64,000 nt of DNA from Ruegeria lacuscaerulensis (GTDB taxonomy: Bacteria > Pseudomonadota > Alphaproteobacteria > Rhodobacterales > Rhodobacteraceae), in NCBI RefSeq assembly GCF_013031245.1, contig NZ_WPZL01000003.1, forward strand, positions 124,001 through 188,000, in the 5' to 3' direction. The notes under the pieces are model-generated. The model was not told the DNA's origin, made no database searches, and saw only the letters and a program-made list of their open reading frames with translations. The stretch's first letter is position 1; the number at the start of each line of letters is the position of its first letter. Below, piece by piece: positions 43,792-50,913 of this stretch. The position numbers were made by a program, and so were the translations under genes.

Positions 43792-44358
43792 ATGCGCGGA
43801 GTAAAAGATCAAGAAGAAATCGACCAACTTAAGGCAGAACGCGCTTTGATTGGAACTTACATTGACCACGCTTATGACCTTGAGAAAGTTAAGTGGCTGT
43901 TGGATGCGTGCCCTGCTTTTGATGCCCATGTCAAAGATGCCTGGCACCTTATTCTCCCGTTCAAAGGTCGAGGGTTTGCCGTCGACGTTTCGATGAATCC
44001 GGAAGACTACGACATAGAGAAAGCTCGCGCCGAGATTGATAGACTCAAGGTTGCGCATGGGGAACTTCCCTGCATCGTGTTCGACGCGGTTAACGACCAC
44101 AAATACTTCTTGAAACTTGGTGGAATGAAGAAAGATGAAGTCATAAAAGTCATCGGCGAGATAGGTGACATTGCTGTTAAATGTTGGAATGATGACCAAT
44201 TGGACCGGTCGATTTTCAAGAACGAAGTCAACCGCAAGGTTATGCGTTACCTTAGAAGAAGACGCCTTCTCAGCGTGGCAAAAAAATCTCTGCCGATCGT
44301 AGGTCCGCTTCTTGGTGGCGTTGTAGATATTAAGGAGCTGGCGAAGGAACTGGTGTAA
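43792..44358 (+). CDS. Unknown moron-like gene on the opposite strand within the capsid cluster
   Basis: A 188-residue protein, the only plus-strand gene in the element. The start at 43792 has GGGAGA six bases upstream; an ATG at 43765 is possible. The N-terminal half is helical (DQEEIDQLKAERALIGTYID), the middle has an alpha/beta look (AWHLILPFKGRGFAVDVSMN, LPCIVFDAVNDHKYFLKLGG). The C-terminus is basic then hydrophobic (RKVMRYLRRRRLLSVAKKSL, IVGPLLGGVVDIKELAKEL), which might touch the membrane. No family is recognised. Its own promoter, AT-rich base use and reverse direction fit a phage moron, which commonly act in defence, exclusion or host fitness. Confidence 0.7.
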   Translation: MRGVKDQEEIDQLKAERALIGTYIDHAYDLEKVKWLLDACPAFDAHVKDAWHLILPFKGRGFAVDVSMNPEDYDIEKARAEIDRLKVAHGELPCIVFDAVNDHKYFLKLGGMKKDEVIKVIGEIGDIAVKCWNDDQLDRSIFKNEVNRKVMRYLRRRRLLSVAKKSLPIVGPLLGGVVDIKELAKELV

Positions 44359-44366
44359 ATTCATAA

Positions 44367-44705
44367 CTAGCTTTCCTGCCGTTGCTTGTGGCGACTGTGA
44401 CAGGATATGCAGAGCGGTTGCCAGTTTGAGCGATCCCAGAACAGGCGCATGTCGCCACGATGAGCGATGATGTGATCTACAAGCGTGGCCTTTGCCCTAC
44501 AGCCGGGCCATGCGCAGCGATCATTGATCCTTAGGAAGGTGTCACGAGCTGCGCGCCACTTGCTGCCGTAGCCTCTTGCCGACGCAGACGGGCGGCGCGC
44601 GTCATGGCGTTTGTTTCGGGCACGGGCGCGCGCAACCTGACAGGCGCAGCGCTCACCATGCGGAACGATGCTGCCACATGTGCAGATATGAGGCGGACGG
44701 GGCAT
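44367..44705 (-). CDS. HNH endonuclease
   Basis: A 112-residue HNH nuclease. Two zinc-binding cysteine pairs (CAWPGC and CISC) frame the catalytic core LVDHIIAHRGDMRLFWDRSN, and an early cysteine group (CTCGSIVPHGERCAC) may bind another zinc. HNH proteins next to terminases often help DNA packaging cleavage; here it is separated from TerL by several genes, so a homing or packaging role is open. Confidence 0.9.
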   Translation of the reverse strand: MPRPPHICTCGSIVPHGERCACQVARARARNKRHDARRPSASARGYGSKWRAARDTFLRINDRCAWPGCRAKATLVDHIIAHRGDMRLFWDRSNWQPLCISCHSRHKQRQES

Positions 44706-44709
44706 CAGA

Positions 44710-45000
44710 TTACCAAAGCAACGTGAACGTTACGTCTTCCGGTATGAGGTTGCTGCCAGTGACGTGAATGCGTGTCGGGCGTATCCGGTGGATGACACCG
44801 GGCAGCAGCCGCAAGGTGACGGTGATCCCGTTTTGTAGGGTCATGAGGATAGGCAGCGGGGTTGCCCAATGGCTGTTCAAGACAAGCGCACCGGGCATAA
44901 CAGGCAGGTCAGCGTTATCATCTGCCTGCACTTCTACGGCGTTCTCATAGGGTCCGTCAGGGGATTGGCCGTAACCGCTATAGGGGTCAACAATAGGCAT
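44710..45000 (-). CDS. Spike-base-like protein (Rcc01079-like family)
   Basis: A 96-residue small beta protein resembling the spike base family found in Rhodobacterales gene transfer agents and phages. It has the acidic start VQADDNADLPVMPGALVLNS and the ending ILMTLQNGITVTLRLLPGVI followed by a conserved VTGSNLIPEDVTFTLLW. It would belong to a capsid or tail spike. The assignment is from memory of the family pattern. It overlaps the tail chaperone gene by one base. Confidence 0.65.
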   Translation of the reverse strand: MPIVDPYSGYGQSPDGPYENAVEVQADDNADLPVMPGALVLNSHWATPLPILMTLQNGITVTLRLLPGVIHRIRPTRIHVTGSNLIPEDVTFTLLW

Positions 45001-45623
45001 TAGATCATTTGTCCTTCTCGTATTGTGCTGAGCGCGCGCAGGTTTGCCAGCCCGGCGCGGTCAAACTCAGGATCAAAGCCGTTCTGAACATTCTCTTGGC
45101 GTTGTTCCTCGGTAGGGCCTTGCTGTTCATCGGTTGCGCCGTGGATAGCCATGAGCTTGCTCATATGGGCTTCAAAGGCGTCTGTGATTTCTTGGGGCGT
45201 GGCATTCCAAGCGGTCTCGGGCGGCCAGCCCATCCAGCCGGTTGCGTAGCCATAGAGCTGCTTAAACAGATCGGCCCAAGGTAAGGGATCGGTGCTGGTC
45301 GATTTGGTTTCGCTATCGTCTGCACTGGTCGGGAACAGAGCCGTGATAAACTCAAAAAGAGCTGCGATAGCCGCGTTGGCGAACCCGGACAGGGGTTGCG
45401 TTGCGACATACCCAAACAGAGCATCAGTAGCCGTTCTTCCAGCCCCAGCGGTGATAATGTGCCAGACAGTGAACGTGTCGAATTCTTCCAGCTTGCGTAG
45501 CAGTTCGGGAAAGCCGCCGTGCAGCCGTTCAAGGCGCATAGCAGCCCGCAAAGACGGGCGCAGGAATACGGTGTGATCACCGTATCCCAATGCGATTGCG
45601 TCATATGCGAGCTGCGGTTTCAT
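45000..45623 (-). CDS. Phage tail assembly chaperone-like protein (TAC_6-like)
   Basis: A 207-residue protein. The segment GWPPETAWNATPQEITDAFE matches the short tail assembly chaperone of Rhodobacterales phages and gene transfer agents (a WMTPxE-like motif). The N-terminal 110 residues (FLRPSLRAAMRLERLHGGFP) resemble a longer chaperone (gpG-like) part, so this may be a fused or frameshift-free version of a normally two-part chaperone. It follows the capsid gene by 8 bp. Confidence 0.65.
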   Translation of the reverse strand: MKPQLAYDAIALGYGDHTVFLRPSLRAAMRLERLHGGFPELLRKLEEFDTFTVWHIITAGAGRTATDALFGYVATQPLSGFANAAIAALFEFITALFPTSADDSETKSTSTDPLPWADLFKQLYGYATGWMGWPPETAWNATPQEITDAFEAHMSKLMAIHGATDEQQGPTEEQRQENVQNGFDPEFDRAGLANLRALSTIREGQMI

Positions 45624-45631
45624 AGATTGGG

Positions 45632-47179
45632 TTAGGCCGCCATTTTCAGCTTACGGAACGCAGCAGGCAGAACCACACCAGCACCAGTCCGGCGGCGCGC
45701 ATGGTAGCGAACCAGACCGTTGATACGCTGCGTGTAGGGGTCACTCAGCACGGCCAGCGCCAGACGGTCATAGATGCGATAGCCGCGTTTGAAGTCACCA
45801 AAGATGATCGGCTCTGCATCAGCGCCAATATCCGGCATGTCCACGGCCTCAATAACCGGGCGGCCAAGGATCGTTTCGGGCTGGCCTGCCTGATAGGACG
45901 GTTGCCACAGATAGTTGCCATGACCGTCTTTCAGCGTGCGAATGACTGCCAGCGTCTGGGCATTCATCACCCACGAACCGTTGTTCCGGTAGGTGGCCGG
46001 CAGAGCATACATCAGGGCAATCAGCTCATCAGGGTCTATAGCTGTCTGAGCGGTTGCTGTGGTGTTGCCGATGGTTGCATCAGCCATGAACCCGGCAGGT
46101 TCAAGAGCGGTGCTGCCGTTGACGTAGGCGAGATTTTCTTTCTGGGCGAAGTCTTCGGCCAGAGCCAGATTGACCTCGCTCAGAACGTTGTCACTGTCTT
46201 CGGCGAGCTGCAGCGAGATATCAACGTAGGTTGCGATTTCGTTGATTGCGATCTTGGATTGATCAAAGGCGGGCTGGCTGCCGGTCCGGGTGGTGGTCTC
46301 ATCAACCCAGACGGCATTCGTGATGCCGGTGCGTTTCGGTAGGATGACGCTACCGCGTGCGGTGGTGCGCACGTCAGCGATGGAACGGACAGGGCTGAAT
46401 TCGACCAGATTGCGGATGAACTCAGACTGCACGTCTTCCGGTGCCAGAATGTGGTCGGACGTGTCGCTGGCGGTGGTCAGGGATTTCTTTTCGCCAGTGG
46501 ACAAGTAAGCAGCGAAAGCTTTGACTTCTTCGCCGCCCATGACGGGGTTTGCCGGGCCGGTGATCTGGGGCCGGTTGCCTTTGGCTTCCAGTTTGTCCAG
46601 GCGGGCGATGACTTTGTCGAATGCCTTGATGTCGATCTGGGGCACCTGCGGTGTATCGTTGGCCGGGGTCACGGCCTTCTGCTCGGTCTCGATTTCTTCG
46701 TTTTTCAATTTGGGGGTCTCCATAGAGGGGGTCAGGGGGTCATCCGATTTGATGGACGTGATCTGTGCGCCCGGATGACACGGGACGGCGACAACAGAGA
46801 TTTCGTGCAGGTGGGCAGCGGTGATGGTGCGGCCCTTGGCGTGGCGTTTGTGCTGTTTGGTGACAAAGCCGATGGACAGGCCGGAAATGGCCTTGCTGCG
46901 GATCATGGCGCGCACTTCACGGGCACGCTCAACGTCATCCACCAACAGGCGGCCTTTGACGGTCAGGCCTTCGTCGGTTTCGGTGATCCGATCCCAAACG
47001 CCGATGACTTGCCCTTGATCGTGAGCAAACAGCATCGGCAGATTTTCAGGGGATGTGATCGCTCCCTTTTCGATCACATCCCCAACCCGGTCAGCAGAGC
47101 CGAAGGGCCAAGCAATGCCGGTGATTTCGCCTGCGTCGGTGACTTCGAATGCGGCTTTGATCTCAATACGGTCGGTCAT
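45632..47179 (-). CDS. Prohead protease-major capsid protein fusion (HK97 fold)
   Basis: A 515-residue protein joining two normally separate products. Residues 1-165 are an HK97-type prohead protease (IAWPFGSADRVGDVIEKGAI, MLFAHDQGQVIGVWD with the catalytic His, ISGLSIGFVT with the Ser). A Lys/Glu-rich linker or scaffold (about 170-205) follows, then the HK97 major capsid domain (YVDISLQLAEDSDN, PATYRNNGSWVMNAQTLAVI, IIFGDFKRGYRIYDR). Cleavage by the protease part would free the capsid protein. The start overlaps the upstream membrane gene by 4 nt. Such fusions are known in some phages. Confidence 0.92.
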   Translation of the reverse strand: MTDRIEIKAAFEVTDAGEITGIAWPFGSADRVGDVIEKGAITSPENLPMLFAHDQGQVIGVWDRITETDEGLTVKGRLLVDDVERAREVRAMIRSKAISGLSIGFVTKQHKRHAKGRTITAAHLHEISVVAVPCHPGAQITSIKSDDPLTPSMETPKLKNEEIETEQKAVTPANDTPQVPQIDIKAFDKVIARLDKLEAKGNRPQITGPANPVMGGEEVKAFAAYLSTGEKKSLTTASDTSDHILAPEDVQSEFIRNLVEFSPVRSIADVRTTARGSVILPKRTGITNAVWVDETTTRTGSQPAFDQSKIAINEIATYVDISLQLAEDSDNVLSEVNLALAEDFAQKENLAYVNGSTALEPAGFMADATIGNTTATAQTAIDPDELIALMYALPATYRNNGSWVMNAQTLAVIRTLKDGHGNYLWQPSYQAGQPETILGRPVIEAVDMPDIGADAEPIIFGDFKRGYRIYDRLALAVLSDPYTQRINGLVRYHARRRTGAGVVLPAAFRKLKMAA

Positions 47180-47388
47180 TCGGCGGCCTCACTCGGAGCC
47201 GCTGAAGGGTCGCTATCCAATGGCCAGACAAGTCCTGTCATACCCGCAAGAAAGCCGCTGATGCTCAAAAAGGTATCGGGGCTATACCAAGATATGCCTG
47301 CCACGATTGACGCATTGGCTAAAATGAGGGTGAGCGTTGTGGCGAGCATGAAAATTTTCGCCATACGAAATGAACGTAGTTTAGGCAT
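47176..47388 (-). CDS. Small two-TM membrane protein of the element
   Basis: A 70-residue protein with TM helices at about 10-31 (FMLATTLTLILANASIVAGI) and 41-57 (FLSISGFLAGMTGLVWP) and a short acidic tail. The ATG at 47388 overlaps the end of the tail chaperone gene, and its stop overlaps the capsid fusion start by 4 nt, so it is a real gene in the operon. Size and topology would fit a holin or a superinfection-exclusion protein, but there is no endolysin gene nearby. Confidence 0.65.
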   Translation of the reverse strand: MPKLRSFRMAKIFMLATTLTLILANASIVAGISWYSPDTFLSISGFLAGMTGLVWPLDSDPSAAPSEAAE

Positions 47389-47749
47389 GAGCGACCTCAC
47401 TCAGAGCTGCCGAAAGGTCGCCTGTTTGGGCTGCATCGATGGTGTCAGGTTTACCGCCCCAGCGCGCATCCAGAACGTCCAGCGCCAGCGGATACAGATC
47501 ATCAATCGGAGTGTTCCGGGCGTAGGTGTCTGTAAGTTGTGCCGCGCGTTCCGGTTTGGTGCCGCCACCGATCAGGCCAAGCCGGATGATCTCAATCAGA
47601 TCAGCCAGTTTGAACTGCATGTTCACGGCGCGCATGTAGAACGCGCCAATGCCAAGATCGGCGATGCGCTCAAGCTCAGTGATCATGTCATCGGTCAGGG
47701 CGAATGTGTATTCGCCATCGCCGAAAAAGGCGGTGTGGGTCAGGTTCAT
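47381..47749 (-). CDS. Tail assembly chaperone of the GTA-gp10 type (TAC_11-like)
   Basis: A 122-residue protein. FFGDGEYTFALTDDMITELE followed by an ELERIADLGIGAFYMR segment matches the GTA-gp10/Phage_TAC_11 group. In normal phages this gene sits near the tape measure; here it follows the portal, overlapping it by 4 nt. That position is unusual. Confidence 0.75.
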   Translation of the reverse strand: MNLTHTAFFGDGEYTFALTDDMITELERIADLGIGAFYMRAVNMQFKLADLIEIIRLGLIGGGTKPERAAQLTDTYARNTPIDDLYPLALDVLDARWGGKPDTIDAAQTGDLSAALSEVAHA

Positions 47750-48924
47750 TCAACCTGTTCCTTCTGGGTTGTGGTGTAGGGATTACTCAGCTCATCGCCG
47801 CCTTCACGGGGCGGCAGATTGAGGCCAGCGCGAACGTCATTCGCAGATAGAACACCCATGCTGCGATACTGACCGTATGCGGTTGCACGGGCTGCCGTGT
47901 CGGTGGTCAGCAGATCGTCAGTGACGGCTTCAAAGTAGAAGTCATCCTGTTCTTCAGGCGTCAGTAGGCATTGCGCGTATGCATCCGTCCAATCTTTCAG
48001 CCACGGCTTGAGCGTGACGGTGTGAAATTGGCGGAACATCTCTTCAGTGTTTGACCATGTGCCGCGCGATAGCTCGAACAACATGGTGGGCGGCACCCGG
48101 AAGACACGGGCGATTTCGTTGATTTGCTCAAGGCGGTTTTCGGCAAACTGAGCATCGGCAAGGGTCATGGAAATGGCCTTGTATTCCATGCCCTCATCAA
48201 GGACTGCCGGTGAGCCGTTTCGACTGCCGGAGTGTTGGGCCGCCCAGTCCTTAATAAAATTCAGTTTGCCGACCGCATCCATATCGCTCTGGATTTGGAT
48301 CACGCCGGAGGGCCGCGCACCATTCTTGAGGGAGGTTGCCATGTGATTCTCAAAGCTGATTGCCAGCGCGATAGCTTCACGGCCAAGAGTGATCGGTGCC
48401 ACTCCGCCGACAGCCTCAATGCGCAGCACATCCCGGTAGGAAAGCCGCACTTGCCCGGTATCGGTGGAAACGCGAAAGAACGGTTCGCCGTCCGGCTCCT
48501 GATCCCGTTGGACTTTGCCCGGTTCCAGCCGGAGCAGCTCATACGGTGTGTCATCAGAAAGGCGAACCACCTGAGCATGACCGGCACCATGCAGCAGTGC
48601 GTCGATGGTCAGTTGTTCGCGTAGCTTGGCGGCGCTGGTCCACGGGTTCACGCGGCCATGCACCAGCCGATAGGCCGGGTGATCTGTCAGGGTGTCTTTG
48701 GATGCGCGGTCATACAGCTTGACCGGCAGCGCGCCGATGGTCTCTGAGATGAGCGACACGGCGCAGTTGACCGCAGGAACACGCATGGCGTTGCTGGGGC
48801 CGACTGACACGCCGGTTGCGGTCGGCAACACCCCGAACAGTGTCAGGGCGTCCGGGTCGGTCAGGGTCAGCGCCTTTTCCTCAACGCCGAATCCGAGTGC
48901 TTTTTTGATCTTGGTAAGGGCCAT
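47746..48924 (-). CDS. Phage portal protein (HK97 family)
   Basis: A 392-residue portal that forms the DNA gate at one capsid vertex. Typical parts: MRVPAVNCAVSLISETIGAL, YRLVHGRVNPWTSAAKLREQ, LSYRDVLRIEAVG, and the C-terminal IARVFRVPPTMLFELSRGTW. The start at 48924 gives MALTKIKKALGFG; a longer frame to 48963 is open but has no better ribosome site. It is the first structural gene after the integrase. Confidence 0.92.
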   Translation of the reverse strand: MALTKIKKALGFGVEEKALTLTDPDALTLFGVLPTATGVSVGPSNAMRVPAVNCAVSLISETIGALPVKLYDRASKDTLTDHPAYRLVHGRVNPWTSAAKLREQLTIDALLHGAGHAQVVRLSDDTPYELLRLEPGKVQRDQEPDGEPFFRVSTDTGQVRLSYRDVLRIEAVGGVAPITLGREAIALAISFENHMATSLKNGARPSGVIQIQSDMDAVGKLNFIKDWAAQHSGSRNGSPAVLDEGMEYKAISMTLADAQFAENRLEQINEIARVFRVPPTMLFELSRGTWSNTEEMFRQFHTVTLKPWLKDWTDAYAQCLLTPEEQDDFYFEAVTDDLLTTDTAARATAYGQYRSMGVLSANDVRAGLNLPPREGGDELSNPYTTTQKEQVE

Positions 48925-49012
48925 GCGATCCACGTGAGAATAGTAGTGTGGCAAAAATACCACACTGTGAATCGCGATAAAAGGTAAATGTTATGTAATA
49001 ACAAACTAAGTG

Positions 49013-50578
49013 TCAGCTTAGGTCGTATAAGGGCAGTTTGTTGATTGCGTCGATCTTAGCTTTAAGGCTCACATCGCCGTAATTGTCGGAGGCGTCGTTA
49101 CTGGAATGGCCCTGAATGGCGTCATAGACGCGCTTCAAGATGCCAAGTTCAATGCACTGGCTCTTGAAACGGTGTCGCCAAGCATGGGTAGGGCGCACGT
49201 CGTCTGGAACAAGCTCCATTTCTTGCAGCCAACTGGCTAGCCGGTTTGATATTTGCGTGGCGGCTGCGAGGTATTTCTCAGGATCAGTGCCGTGGTGGAA
49301 TAGGGGGCCAGACTCTGAGCTTTGGGCGAACTCAATGAACCCTTCATCAATGATCTGGGGATGCAGCGGCACGTCGCGGTATTCACCTGTTTTGATTGTT
49401 CCGGCGTCCGGCGTAAGTCTGGCAACCCATGTGCCGCCTTCCTTACGGATGTCCTCTTTCCGTAGCTGGGTGATTTCGGTGACACGTGTGCCGGTGAAGG
49501 CACCAATGATCGGCACCCAGCGCTTGGCCGCGATCATGTGTTTGGTTTCCCGGATGCGGCCTTGCTCGTCTTGTGTCGGGGCATAGGAACGAGACGCCTT
49601 GAGGATTTTCACGGCCTCTGTGTCGGTGAACCCTTTCTCTCGGGATTGAACTTGCTTCGGCTTCGGTTGTTTCACTTGCGCGGCTACGTTGTCGCTGAGC
49701 CTATCATTCTCCACAGCCCAATTCAGCAGCGAGCGCACGGTTGAGAGATACTTATCGCTCACCGTGCGCGGCGAGAGGGATTTCAACAGTTGGTCACGCC
49801 ACGCGATGATGTCCTTCTTTGTCAGCCGGGCGGCGTCATCGTGGCGAACGAACTTCTTTAGGGTTTCAACAGCCAAGCCGAGTTGCTTGCCACCGTCACG
49901 CATGGACCCTGTTTGCTGGCGCATTTTCACATAGTCGGTCCAGAGCTGTTTGAGGCTCACAGGCTCAGGTGCTTTTTCCGGAGGCTGTGCGTTCACAATG
50001 ATCGGGGCAGTGGGTGTGCCGGTGAAGTCGCCTTCATCGCGCTCAGCAGAGCGCGCAAGGGCTTCCAGCTCTGCGTGACACAAGGCACGGGCTATCTCGC
50101 GCCATTCTATGCTACCGCGTGCAGCATCTAGATTGCCAGCAGCCCGGAAGCGTTCGATCTGTGCGCCGACCAGTTCGCCCAGCTCTGCGTCATTGGCATT
50201 CCCGGCTATGGCTGCACGCAGGCGTTCTACCAGCAGGTCATCAATACCAACAGCAGAGTAGCGTGGATCATTTCTGAGTTGGTCATCAAAGGCCATGCGC
50301 TGGTAGTAGTGGCTGTGTGCGATCTGGCCGGGTGCCAGCGGGTAGCGGGCAGGGGTGTTCGGTGCCTGATTTGGGTTCGCCTTTTGCTCTGCAACCGCGA
50401 TCTGGTGTTGAAGCTCAGCGACCGCGCCGGGGAGTAACTTGAGCGCCTGACGGTAATCGCCTCCTAGCGGGGTGCGCAGCTCTGTCTTACCGACGATTCC
50501 CCGTAGGTCTTTTGGCACCACTAGCCGGGCATGATACCGCCCGGAACGGGTGACGAAGTGACGAACTTTGCCTGCCAT
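49013..50578 (-). CDS. int: Tyrosine integrase of the 17-kb element
   Basis: A 521-residue site-specific recombinase. The N-terminal part (KVRHFVTRSGRYHARLVVPK) is the DUF6538-type region of alphaproteobacterial integrases. A core-binding domain follows at about 225-310. The catalytic domain shows the first Arg in GAFTGTRVTEITQLR, His-x-x-Arg in THAWRHRFKS, the second His in IQGHSSNDAS, and the Tyr nucleophile in DNYGDVS. All catalytic residues are present, so the element may be mobile. The start at 50578 has AAAGGTG seven bases upstream. It lies 88 bp from the attachment site in the tRNA gene. Confidence 0.93.
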   Translation of the reverse strand: MAGKVRHFVTRSGRYHARLVVPKDLRGIVGKTELRTPLGGDYRQALKLLPGAVAELQHQIAVAEQKANPNQAPNTPARYPLAPGQIAHSHYYQRMAFDDQLRNDPRYSAVGIDDLLVERLRAAIAGNANDAELGELVGAQIERFRAAGNLDAARGSIEWREIARALCHAELEALARSAERDEGDFTGTPTAPIIVNAQPPEKAPEPVSLKQLWTDYVKMRQQTGSMRDGGKQLGLAVETLKKFVRHDDAARLTKKDIIAWRDQLLKSLSPRTVSDKYLSTVRSLLNWAVENDRLSDNVAAQVKQPKPKQVQSREKGFTDTEAVKILKASRSYAPTQDEQGRIRETKHMIAAKRWVPIIGAFTGTRVTEITQLRKEDIRKEGGTWVARLTPDAGTIKTGEYRDVPLHPQIIDEGFIEFAQSSESGPLFHHGTDPEKYLAAATQISNRLASWLQEMELVPDDVRPTHAWRHRFKSQCIELGILKRVYDAIQGHSSNDASDNYGDVSLKAKIDAINKLPLYDLS

Positions 50579-50665
50579 GGGAACACCTTTTGTAACCAAA
50601 GTTGTAACCTTCAAACGGACATATGCCCTTGTTTGCAAGGCTTTTCTTTTAATTCAAAAGGTTAG

Positions 50666-50698
50666 AATGGTGGGTGATAAGAGATTTGAACTCCTGAC
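50666..50698 (-). repeat. attachment site copy C, in the intact tRNA-Val gene
   Basis: These 33 bp, identical to 33455-33487, cover the tRNA 3' end from the variable loop to CCA plus two bases. Integration here leaves the tRNA gene whole. Confidence 0.93.
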
Positions 50699-50742
50699 AT
50701 CTTCGATGTGAACGAAGCGCTCTACCACTGAGCTAATCACCC
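50668..50742 (-). tRNA. tRNA-Val (anticodon CAC)
   Basis: A 75-nt tRNA with encoded CCA. The acceptor stem GGGTGAT/ATCACCC, D-arm AGCTCAGTGGTAGAGC, anticodon arm CTTCG-TTCACAT-CGAAG (anticodon CAC, reading GUG) and T-arm AGGAG-TTCAAAT-CTCTT all pair. Its 3' half is the insertion site of two islands. Confidence 0.96.
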
Positions 50743-50862
50743 GTGAGGCCGTCTGTTATCCGAAGTTAACTTCTGTCGCAAGAGGTGAAAGGCCGGGTGG
50801 AGAACAGTTTTCGATTGGCAACGCGAGGCGCAGTGACTGCATTAAAGTGGGAAAAGAGTTAC

Positions 50863-50890
50863 AAAAAAACGGGGCAGTGGCTGCCCCGTT
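50863..50890 (-). terminator. Rho-independent terminator of the M10 protease gene
   Basis: AACGGGGCAG (50868-50877) and CTGCCCCGTT (50881-50890) pair with a 3-nt loop, followed on the minus strand by a U run (plus-strand A run from 50863). It could act on both strands, as A residues also follow on the right. Confidence 0.85.
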
Positions 50891-50913
50891 AAAAAACATA
50901 CCCTGCGAACCTG

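Larger units (their letters stand above)
33455..50698. mobile_element. 17.2-kb integrated capsid-gene element at tRNA-Val(CAC)
   Basis: It is bounded by exact 33-bp repeats of the tRNA 3' end, with an intact tyrosine integrase beside the tRNA end. Contents on the minus strand in transcription order: integrase, portal, tail assembly chaperone, small membrane protein, protease-capsid fusion, second tail chaperone, spike-base-like protein, HNH nuclease, connector, HK97-gp10, DUF3168, head closure, TerS, TerL, tape measure. Small unknown genes, a membrane protein and a PIN-like protein follow. I see no tail tube, baseplate, lysis, replication or repressor gene. Intact frames and 4-bp gene overlaps argue against simple decay. 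Confidence 0.88.

Noticed and set aside
46451-47779. 442-codon open frame on the plus strand
   Set aside because: Antisense to the capsid fusion, membrane and chaperone genes, which have family matches and overlapping starts.
33455-50698. Gene transfer agent cluster
   Set aside because: Some proteins resemble GTA components, but an integrase, exact att repeats in a tRNA, a non-GTA gene order and the lack of GTA baseplate genes point to an integrative element.
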